Shown piece by piece: positions 1 to 6,754 of a stretch of 11,382 bases of DNA. Source of the stretch: Dictyocoela muelleri (Eukaryota; Microsporidia); contig SDVU01000682.1 in assembly GCA_016256075.1 (NCBI GenBank), forward strand, positions 1 to 11,382, in the 5' to 3' direction. The position numbers and the translations under genes were made by a program. Positions within the stretch are counted from its first letter, which is position 1, and each line of letters begins with the position of its first letter. The notes beneath the pieces were generated by a model. That model was not told the origin of the DNA. It searched no databases and worked only from the letters and a program-made list of their open reading frames with translations.

Positions 1-540
1 TTAATTAAATTAATACAAATAAGGAAATTTAATCTATCATTTTTAAGCATAAAAGAAAGTGATAAAATAAAATAATGAGAAAAATAAACTTCAATAAAGA
101 CAATTTCAGTAAATTTAACGTAAATTTTAATTCAATTTTATTGAATTACGTATCCCTGAAGGTTATTCCTCAAGGATTCCTCAAGGATTCCGCAATATAT
201 TTAAAAATGAACTTGCATTAATTTTGTATTAAATTTTATTAATAAAAAATTTATTAAATTTCTCTATAAAAATCTTTATATTCAACTTTAACATTGTCAT
301 TTGAAATAATTATACCATAATTGATTTTTTTTAGTTTTAATTCTAAACTTATACATTTAATGTACTCATGTTATTAGAGAATCCTTCATTTATAAGAACT
401 TATCTTAAACATTAACCTATTTTTAATTGATAAAAATTAATTTATCTATTCATTAATAATAAATAATTACTATTTAAGTCTACATTTTTTTAAAATTTTA
501 TTTTAAATTAATTTATACAATTATATATAATTTGTTTTTA
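1..540. other. AT-rich spacer without a recognisable gene
   Basis: No reading frame of convincing length or recognisable motif was found on either strand. The sequence is mostly A/T runs with occasional short imperfect inverted repeats. The only ordered structure is the 11 bp direct repeat listed separately at 165-191. A short minus-strand open stretch near 254-370 was considered and not called. Confidence 0.6.
165..191. repeat. 11 bp tandem repeat (2.4 copies)
   Basis: The unit ATTCCTCAAGG occurs twice head to tail without change and is followed by ATTCC, the start of a third copy. It stands out because it is richer in G and C than its surroundings. No function is apparent; replication slippage is the simplest origin. 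Confidence 0.8.
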
Positions 541-550
541 AATTTATAGG

Positions 551-619
551 TTATTTGGCCGAGTGGTTAGTAACATTTGTATCAACTTGAACTATCTGGG
601 TTCGATGTCTGGTGTTGAA
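551..619 (+). pseudogene. tRNA-Ser(UGA)-like relic with A and B boxes
   Basis: The stretch TGGCCGAGTGGTTAG matches a pol III A box and tRNA D-arm as found in type II tRNAs (Ser/Leu). ACTTGAA some 20 bases later resembles the anticodon loop of tRNA-Ser(UGA). GGTTCGATGTC resembles a B box, but the positions expected to be T60 and C61 are altered. A five-pair T stem can be drawn only with several G-U pairs. The acceptor strands do not pair, the second D-stem strand is missing, there is no room for the long variable arm of tRNA-Ser, and no T run follows. An A-rich tract follows instead. It is best read as a decayed tRNA or tRNA-derived sequence, not a working gene. Confidence 0.45.
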
Positions 620-706
620 AAAAAAATTAAAAAATTATTGCAAAATGAAAAAAAAATATAATATTATAAAAATATATAAATATAAAATAAAAGAAAAAGT
701 AAAATT

Positions 707-765
707 TCTCGCGTTTGGCATATCTCTTGCGTTTGGCATATATCACGCGCTGCGCGCGTGGCATA
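707..765. repeat. GC-rich tandem GGCATA repeat with CGCGC hairpin
   Basis: Three imperfect units each end in GGCATA (707-722, 723-740, 741-765), and the first two share GCGTTTGGCATA. The third contains a perfect 7 bp inverted repeat, CACGCGC / GCGCGTG, around a TGC loop (744-760). This is the most CpG-rich spot in an otherwise extremely AT-rich window. It lies about 20 bp outside the left end of the Tc1/mariner element. Confidence 0.75.
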
Positions 766-787
766 TTATATGTTAATATTATAATTA

Positions 788-980
788 CAGTCCATTTCAT
801 TATTACATACCCATTATTTCATTATTATAGACCATTATTTCATTATTATAGACCCATCATTTTATTATTATTGACCCATCATTTCATTATTACAGACCCA
901 TCATTTCATTATTATCTTGATAAATAATGCAGAAAATTTTCTAATGAAACCCCATTTTAAACAACAATGAATAAACAAAT
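788..980 (+). repeat. Left terminal inverted repeat of the Tc1/mariner element
   Basis: The outer part holds six imperfect units of about 22 bp around TTTCATTATTATAGACCCA. The inner part, to about 980, matches the reverse complement of 4231-4409, including the bases that encode the first codons of the transposase. The N-terminal coding region is therefore duplicated in inverted orientation at the opposite end, where it is interrupted and presumably silent. The open frame of about 70 codons across this repeat is a by-product of the repeats, not a gene. Confidence 0.8.
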
Positions 981-1084
981 TATACAGATCTTTTCATTAT
1001 TATTGACACTATCTTTCATTATTATTGACACTATCTTTCAATATCATTTACACCGTTTTTCATTACAGGGTTTTTCATAGATAA

Positions 1085-1336
1085 GGAATTTCCCCAAAGT
1101 TAGAGACCCATATTTTCAAAGACATAGAACCATATTTTCAGAGTTATAGACACATATTTTCAAAATTATAGACCTGTATTTTCAGAATTATAGTCACATT
1201 TCTTCAGACTTGCAGACCCATTTCTCCAAACTTATATAACCATTTACTTTAAACTTATAGACCTATTTTTTAGTGTCGTAGATCTCATTTTTTTTCGGTT
1301 ATAGACACTTTTCCGGAGTTGTAGACCCATTTTTTA
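1085..1336 (+). repeat. Left tandem array of about 20-22 bp units
   Basis: About eleven degenerate units of the type TTATAGACCCATTTTTCAGAG follow one another. They are the reverse complement of the units in the array at 2135-2985, so the two arrays mirror each other across the central palindrome. Unit length and spacing vary, which argues for old, diverging slippage or unequal exchange. There are no unique spacers. Confidence 0.75.
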
Positions 1337-2130
1337 GAGTTATTGAGATATTTCATTAGTCTTATAGGGAAAGTTTGTTTAATTATCCAGCCTTAAGCAT
1401 ACATAAAAAATACCTTAAAACCAAAATTTCATGAATTTTCGGTACTAATCCGCTCAGCATATAGATTTCTTTTTGTAAAGAAAATTATTTAAAATATACG
1501 TAAGATAAATTTCAGTATAAACTGAGGTACTTTTTCGGTTTCTAATAGTAGACGAGAACTAGCCCGTAGAATTTCCTTATAAAAAATCAATAGTATATTA
1601 GTTCAAATAATAAAATTTTTCTTTTTTAGACGCTTTCCTAAATAAATGTAAAAACTGCCAAATATTGAAAATTAAAAATATAAATTTTTTTTGTTATATT
1701 TACATGTTTTAGAAATAAATTTTTATATGGCCAGATTCTTTATTTTTTATATAATAAATGATTTCTAAAACATGTAAATATAACAATAAAATTTTTTATA
1801 CTTTTTATTTTCAATATTTGGTATTTTTTATTTATTTAAAGGAAGTGTCTAAAAAGTGAGAAAAAATATTATTGTTTGAACTAATATACTACTAATTTTT
1901 TATAAGGAAATTTCACGGGTTAGTTCTCGTCTACTATTAGAAACCGAAAAAGTACTTCAGTTTATACTGAAATTTATCTTACGTATATTTTAAATAATTT
2001 TCTTTACAAAAATAAAACTATATGCTGAGCGGAGTAGTACCGAAAATTCATGAAATTTTGATTTTAAGGCATGCTTAAGGCTGTATAAGTAATAAAATTT
2101 GCCTATAAAGTTAAATATCTCAATGACTTT
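1337..2130. repeat. Giant imperfect palindrome, arms about 390 bp
   Basis: The arms 1337-1724 and about 1746-2130 are near-perfect reverse complements with small indels. The centre is near 1738-1741. Anchors are GTTATTGAGATATTT (about 1340) against AAATATCTCAAT (2113-2124), CGCTCAGCATATAG (1451) against its complement at about 2018-2031, and GTTATATTTACATGTTTTAG (1693) against 1765-1784. Only about 20 bases at the middle are unpaired. No coding frame spans it. Arms this similar suggest recent formation or continued gene conversion between them. Confidence 0.88.
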
Positions 2131-2134
2131 AAAA

Positions 2135-2985
2135 AAAATTTATCTAAAGCTCCAGAAAGGTGTCTATAACAAAAAAATGAGGTATAAAACTCTGAAAAAT
2201 GAGTACTAAAACCCTGCAAAATGAGTTCTAAAACAATAAAAAATAGGTTTATAACATTAAATAAATGGGCCTATAAGTCTGGAGGAGTGTGTCTATAACT
2301 CTAGAGAAATGTGTCTATAATTCTGGAGAAATGTGTCTATAACTCTGAAAAAGAAGTTCTATAACTCTGAAAAAAGGGCTCTATATGTCTGAAAAATGGA
2401 TCTATAACTTAGAAAAAAGGGGTTTATAAGTCTTAAAAAAAGGTCTTAAATCTGGAAAAAGGGGCTATAATTTTGAAAAAGGCGGCCTATAACTTTGAAA
2501 AAGGCAGTCTATAACTTTGAAAAGGGGTTATAACTTTGAAAAAAGATGTCTATAACTTTGAAGGGGTCTAGAACTTTGAAAAAAGAGGTCTAAAAGTTTA
2601 TAAAGAGGGTCTTTTACTTTGAAAAAAGAGGTCAATAACTTAGAAAAGGGGTCTATAAGTATGAATTACCCCCTAATAATGGAAGCCAGGGTCAATAATA
2701 ATAATGAAGGACGGTTTCAATAATAATGAAAAGGTCTATAAAAATGGTATTTTAGTCTGAAATAAGGGGTCTAGTACTCTGAAAAAATGTGTCTATAACT
2801 CTAAAAAGGTGTCTATACTTTGAAAAAAGAGGTCTATACCTGTGAAAAAAAAGGGTCTATAACTTTGAAATAGGTCTATACCTGTGAAAAAAGGTGTCTA
2901 TAACTTATAAATAGGTCTATGACTTTGAAAAAATGGGGCTATAATATTGAAAAAAGAGGTATATAACTTTGAAATACTCCGTATT
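2135..2985 (-). repeat. Right tandem array of about 20 bp units
   Basis: Some forty degenerate copies of GGTCTATAACTTTGAAAAA run almost without interruption. A short patch of TCAATAATAATGAA-type sequence at about 2660-2740 interrupts them; it is the mirror of 988-1060 and may mark the right edge of the nested element. Units past 2740 would then belong to the outer element. Variants at the TCTATAA and GAAAAA positions are mixed along the array, with no ordered higher-level period. Confidence 0.8.
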
Positions 2986-3155
2986 AACTCTCTTAATTTA
3001 TTTCAATAAAAAAATTTCTTCATTTTAAGGAAAAATGACGGAAAAAAACATAAAAATGTTTTCGTTTTTTTGCAGGTCAGCAGTATGTCGAATATGCAAT
3101 ACAAAAACAACTAATTTTTTAAATTTAAGTGAAAAAACGTCAATAAAATCCTGAT

Positions 3156-4326
3156 TTATATAAAATCAACACTGAAATTAGCTCCTTTTAACCAAAGACG
3201 CATATGTCTGAAATATCCTTCCATTAAAAAATTTAAACCGACTATAATTTCTTCTATAGAGCTTATAATACTTGAACTATTCATATTTATACCACGCTCT
3301 CTTAAACGAAATTTTATACACAAAAAAAACTCTTCAATAGGGTTTCGTTGAGGGGAGTATGGTGCTAAGAATTTTAATATGTAGTTCTTTTGGAAAAAGG
3401 CTTCGCTAACTTCCCTAGTTTTATGAATTGCGGCATTATCCATTATAATATACTTTCTTTCATTAGGGGGCAAAATAGGTAATTCGGTATAAATAAAATT
3501 AAGAAGATCACGAGATTTATAGCTGCCCGATTTTATCCTATGAGCAAAAATGCCTTGTATGTAAATTGCACATAAAAGTGAAATATTGTTACCTTTCGAG
3601 TTTGCCACGTTTACATAACATTTGTGATTTTTAGGAGAATATCCTAAATTATGTTTTGTGTGCAAATTAAATCCAGGCTCGTATAAAAAGATTTACTGGT
3701 CGTCACGGATGTTATTTAAAGAAATCCCGTATTGAAATTTAATTTCTTTGTTAGAATTGCTGTTTCTGTTGATAGGTATCAAGGTCGTTTTCTTTCTCGT
3801 GTAGTCCATACTTTTGAGGATTCTACATACTGTTGGTAATACTGAGAATATTCAGTTCGGCCACTGAACGCTTTGAGCTTATCGCATATAATTTCAGCTT
3901 TACCCCCAGATTTACACTTATATCGAAGCTTTAATGTTCTTTTCAAAAGCAAAATCCTTTTTTTGTCACGCTTTTCTTTTTGCCCCTGGTCTTAAATTTC
4001 GATAAATCTTGAAACCCGCCGCCAAGATATCTTTTGTACAATCTCTTGGCTGTAATATAAGATATATAAAGTATCCTGGTCATTTCCGCTAACGAAATTT
4101 CTCTTTGAAGTAAGCCCAAATCACATTCTATCAATACCTTGGTTAATGGTAGTCTTATTTTCCTGTTTATATTGTGAGGTACTGATTCTTCTGTCTCAAA
4201 TATATCTTGATGATTATTAATTTCATTATGATTTGTTTCTTCATTGTTGTTTATAAACATTTTTGGGGTTGCATTAGAAAATTTTATACACTGATTATCA
4301 AGATAATGATAAAATAATGGGTCCAT
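3156..4326 (-). pseudogene. Tc1/mariner (IS630/DDE_3) transposase, inactivated
   Basis: The product would cut and join transposon ends at TA sites in the nucleus. The ATG at 4324-4326 opens a frame (3943-4326) whose C-terminal half is a helix-turn-helix-like segment (LAEMTRILYISYITAKRLYK) ending in a basic RGKKK stretch. An A7 run (3958-3964) then shifts the frame. The middle third continues in another frame to a TAA at 3693-3695, after which the C-terminal domain runs to 3156. Motifs seen are FLYEPGFNLHT, MDNAAIHKT and APYSPQRNPIEE. These match the three catalytic neighbourhoods of the family, with D (3438-3440) and E (3333-3335) kept. The first Asp, expected in FLDE, reads Tyr (3681-3683). 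The three lesions make a working enzyme unlikely. The family call is secure from the motifs. Confidence 0.88.
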
Positions 4327-4409
4327 AATAATGAAATGACGGGTCTATAATAATGAAATGATGTGTTTATAATAATGAAATGATGTGTCTAATATAATGA
4401 AATGGACTG
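4231..4409 (-). repeat. Right terminal inverted repeat of the Tc1/mariner element
   Basis: Read on the minus strand it starts CAGTCC and runs through four units around TTTCATTATTATAGACCC. It then continues into the transposase N-terminal codons and ends its match to the left repeat near CAAAT. The transposase start ATG lies inside the innermost unit (4324-4326), so the subterminal repeats double as 5' leader. If these repeats bind the transposase, as subterminal repeats often do, expression and binding would be coupled; that is inference. Confidence 0.8.
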
Positions 4410-4443
4410 TATATATTATTTGTTAATATTAATCTTTTAAAAA

Positions 4444-4513
4444 AATTTGTCGTTTTTTTTGCAAAAATTACAAAAAAAAAATGCGAAAAAAAAAACGAAT
4501 TTGTCGTTTTTTT
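4444..4513. repeat. Direct and inverted homopolymer-rich repeat
   Basis: AATTTGTCGTTTTTTT occurs at 4444-4459 and again at 4498-4513. Between the copies, CGTTTTTTTTGC (4451-4462) faces GCGAAAAAAAAAACG (4483-4497) as an imperfect inverted repeat. It lies between the right end of the Tc1/mariner element and the MULE relic, and could be a remnant of a transposon terminus. No function is assigned. Confidence 0.6.
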
Positions 4514-5521
4514 ACACCCAAATAAAATTGATAACATCATTTTTATCTATTTTCTGAATTTATTATTATTTTTATAGTTATTAACCAAATTATTTTGAGA
4601 ATATGCTTCCAAACGATTTGCGAAAAGTGAAAAAATAATTAATATTTTTGTATTCTTAAATGTCTGTTTAAATGCTTTCATTGATAAGATTTCGAAATCA
4701 ATAATCATATATTCAGGAAATTTGCCATTAATAAATATTTCAACAACTTTGAAAAATCTAAAATATGTATTTTGTGACTTATTTGGAAATAGAGATAACA
4801 AAATAGAATAATAATTTTCAAATATGTTAACATGAATTATATAAATTTGGTTGAATTCTCATAGGAAACATTTTAAAAGTTCTGTCAGCAAAGCAAATTT
4901 TAGAATTTATCAATTGTCTTTTTTTTCGTTATTTACAAATATTAATATTCTTTCAGGATCATTTACCCCCTATCATGCTGAAAAAATTTATTATAGATAT
5001 TGTTTATTTTAACTCAATTGGAATATCAACCATATTATCATAATTTATATTTTTTTATCCTTATATATTAAATATTTGATTTATTGTTGATATTTGTCTC
5101 AATTGAGACATTTATGGTATATCAAGATCTTTATTTACCTATGAAATTTTTTCTTATTGTTTGAACAAGTTTCTTTAGCAATCCTCTTAATTTCATTTAA
5201 ACTAATAATTGCTTTAATTTCTACGGGTTTAAGAGATTCACATTCATGTATAATATTGTTTTTATTTATAATAGTTCCACCCTCAGTTAAAAGCTTACCA
5301 CGACAAGGTCTACTACTTCATCTCCAAGTTGTAATAGTTTTATGTTGTGATTTATAATTATAATAGTGGTTGTCGTAAAGAACGGCATTTTTACCTCTTT
5401 GAGTTGTTAATTTTATATTTTTTCTTTTGTATTTTTTTATATTCATCGTAAGGGGGATTTCAAAAAACACCCCTTTTTTAGTTCGAAATTGCATTTTGTC
5501 CGAATTAAAATAAGCCCTCAA
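4505..5521 (-). pseudogene. FLYWCH-MULE (Mutator-like) transposase relic
   Basis: Read through several broken frames, the stretch has the order of a FLYWCH-type zinc finger followed by a MULE DDE domain. The finger has RGKNAVLYDNHYYNY, then W (5324-5326), a TGA where the first Cys is expected (5318-5320), C (5303-5305) and H-x-C (5246-5248, 5240-5242). The DDE part shows DPERILIF, NSKICFADRTFK (first Asp 4884-4886; family motif DGTFK), FNQIYIIHV and EYMIIDFEILSMKAF (second Asp 4697-4699). NLVNNYKNN follows. The third catalytic residue was not found, so the C-terminus is probably lost. The longest intact piece (4547-4801) would give only 84 residues. The FLYWCH-MULE combination is known from animal-associated Mutator-like elements. 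No terminal inverted repeats were identified. Confidence 0.8.
5095..5110. repeat. Perfect 16 bp palindrome
   Basis: TGTCTCAATTGAGACA is its own reverse complement. It lies inside the decayed middle of the MULE relic, so it may be chance or a remnant of an inserted site. No paired site was found nearby. Confidence 0.7.
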
Positions 5522-5614
5522 AACTGTCGTTTCGATTATATTGAGTTACTACAATATTATAATTACCCGCAACCATCTGAGTTATGAAAAAAAAATAAAA
5601 ATTTATAAATAAAT

Positions 5615-5630
5615 TAACTTCATGAAGTTA
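5615..5630. repeat. Perfect 16 bp palindrome
   Basis: TAACTTCATGAAGTTA is its own reverse complement. It lies in the roughly 250 bp spacer (5522-5770) between the MULE relic and the 3' end of the hypothetical gene pair. I see nothing else of note in that spacer apart from A/T runs. Confidence 0.65.
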
Positions 5631-5761
5631 TAAATAACGGATAATTTAAACTTAAAAAACAAAAGGTTCTGATTAGAGACAACCCAAAGTGTTTTTGATA
5701 GATTTATCAGCATTTAATATAAAATAAGTAAAAAAGATTAAAAACATCCCTTGCAATCAAA

Positions 5762-5767
5762 TTTATT
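5762..5767 (-). promoter_or_regulatory. Possible poly(A) signal AATAAA after the second hypothetical gene
   Basis: On the minus strand AATAAA follows the TAG stop of the gene after only three bases. Very short 3' UTRs of this kind are typical of compact microsporidian genes. AATAAA is also expected often by chance in DNA this AT-rich, so support is modest. Confidence 0.4.
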
Positions 5768-5770
5768 GAT

Positions 5771-6754
5771 CTAACCGTATTTTTCCAGTTTGGCTTTAAT
5801 TTTCTTCACAATTTCTTCTGAATCATCATCTCCTTTTAAAATGTACCTAATTTCTTTTATAAAACCATTCCCGAGCAAATTTTCAGGTTTAAAATTTTCA
5901 ATATTTATTTTAAACGGTTTAGTTATAATTTTAGGGAATCTGTATTGTAGTTGAAAATTTTCACCTTTGACATCAGAATTCATTAAAAAGAAATACGTTT
6001 TGTCTGTGAATGAATAAAATATGTATGGCTTGTTTCCTTTTAAAAATTCACTTGAATAGTATGATGGATCTATTCCATAATTTTCATTCTTTCGTAAGAA
6101 ATAACACTCAATACCTCTTACGTTTTCTATGATTTCATATAAATATTTTTGAGGGTTAAAGTTTGAACTGTGATATTTTTTTCTATATAACGCAGAATGC
6201 AAAATTCCTTGTGTTTTCGAAATAAGTTTAATAATTCGAATATGTTTTTCAGGATCATTAAAATTTTCTTCTAAAAAAACCAAAATTTCTTCTAAATCCT
6301 TATAAATTTGATAAACAACCAGATTTTCAAATCTTTCATCCCCATTCAGATTTTCATATTCTTTTGCATTCAAAAAAGGGTTGTATGTGTTTTTTATAAT
6401 TTTTTTTAATTTCGGAGGAAGGTTCGGATCGTTTGATTTACCTGATTTAAAAATCATGTATAGGGCCTTGTACCAGAGTTTTTTATTGAATTTTTCAATA
6501 AATTCTGATGCATTTTTAGCAAGAGCTTCTAGAAATTCATCTGAATAAAAATCAGCAAAGACTATCTTATAATAATAATCATCAATGTTATAATAACCCA
6601 ACGCTCTTTGGATTAGAACCGGTGAAAGCGATTTTGTATCAATCAGCTTTCGAAGATTTTTCAATTCATCCATCAAATTAACAGATGATCCAAACAAATT
6701 TGGACTTTCTATCTTGTTTCTTATTTTACGCAGACAAGAATTTATTTCATCCAT
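5771..6754 (-). CDS. Hypothetical protein, 327 aa, charged and mostly helical
   Basis: No family is recognised. The frame is intact from ATG to TAG and has natural-looking amino acid composition, unlike the shadow frames elsewhere. The protein is rich in Lys, Glu, Asn and aromatic residues, has only two Cys (residue 7 and about 217), and has no signal peptide or membrane segment at this start. The last 25 residues (GDDDSEEIVKKIKAKLEKYG) form an acidic-then-basic amphipathic tail. Its start overlaps the end of the upstream gene by 13 bases, so no separate promoter or leader is visible. One extra base in the A8 run just upstream (6765-6772) would join both ORFs into one protein of about 650 residues. 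In that case this is the C-terminal half of a secreted protein. If it is a separate gene, Met28 at 6671-6673 is a fallback start outside the overlap. Confidence 0.75.
   Translation of the reverse strand: MDEINSCLRKIRNKIESPNLFGSSVNLMDELKNLRKLIDTKSLSPVLIQRALGYYNIDDYYYKIVFADFYSDEFLEALAKNASEFIEKFNKKLWYKALYMIFKSGKSNDPNLPPKLKKIIKNTYNPFLNAKEYENLNGDERFENLVVYQIYKDLEEILVFLEENFNDPEKHIRIIKLISKTQGILHSALYRKKYHSSNFNPQKYLYEIIENVRGIECYFLRKNENYGIDPSYYSSEFLKGNKPYIFYSFTDKTYFFLMNSDVKGENFQLQYRFPKIITKPFKINIENFKPENLLGNGFIKEIRYILKGDDDSEEIVKKIKAKLEKYG

Larger units (their letters stand above)
985..2738. mobile_element. Nested foldback element (palindrome plus tandem arrays) in the Tc1/mariner element
   Basis: The left edge reads TA|CAGATCTTTTCATTATTATTG. 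The right edge, on the other strand, reads TA|TAGACCTTTTCATTATTATTG, again with TA outside (983-984, 2739-2740). Between them lie mirror-image tandem arrays and a central palindrome, so the whole 1.75 kb could fold on itself. It encodes no protein that I can see, so it would be a non-autonomous foldback relative of the Tc1/mariner element. The left edge falls where the outer element's inverted-repeat homology stops. The right edge is less clean, because similar tandem repeats continue beyond it to about 2985. An alternative is that it is a rearranged internal part of the outer element. Confidence 0.5.
788..4409 (-). mobile_element. Tc1/mariner (IS630-like) transposon, decayed, with nested insertion
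   Basis: Both ends carry CAGTCC followed by TTTCATTAT-type subterminal repeats in inverted orientation, and each end abuts a TA (786-787 and 4410-4411). TA duplication is the target-site signature of the Tc1/mariner/IS630 superfamily. The right half encodes a DDE_3-type transposase on the minus strand. The element spans about 3.6 kb, but 985-2738 looks like a secondary insertion. Without it the element would be about 1.87 kb, close to the usual mariner-like size for a transposase of about 390 codons. The transposase is broken, so this copy could move only if supplied with enzyme in trans. Confidence 0.8.

Noticed and set aside
254-370. Minus-strand open stretch of about 38 codons with protein-like composition (YGIIISNDNVKVEYKDFY)
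   Set aside because: It lacks a start, belongs to no recognised family, and a run of this length is expected now and then by chance. It could be a gene fragment, but the sequence does not support a call.
551-619. Functional tRNA-Ser gene
   Set aside because: The acceptor stem does not pair, conserved T-arm bases are changed, the variable arm is missing and there is no T-run terminator.
715-927. Plus-strand open frame of 70 codons
   Set aside because: It is a translation of the subterminal 22 bp repeats of the Tc1/mariner left end (HYYRPLFHYYRP pattern), with no independent start context.
2135-2985. Regular short repeats suggesting a CRISPR array
   Set aside because: The roughly 20 bp units are directly adjacent and degenerate, with no unique spacers of constant length, and they have a mirror array. 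This is a eukaryotic minisatellite inside a foldback element.
3156-4326. Bacterial IS630 and IS1595 insertion sequences, implying a prokaryotic genome
   Set aside because: The domains are shared with eukaryotic Tc1/mariner and Merlin elements. The TA target, FLYWCH-MULE companion, extreme AT content and lack of Shine-Dalgarno sites favour a eukaryote.
5157-5357. Plus-strand open frame of 66 codons opposite the MULE relic
   Set aside because: It is antisense to the FLYWCH finger, which explains the sequence much better. Its hydrophobic look comes from the A/T bias.
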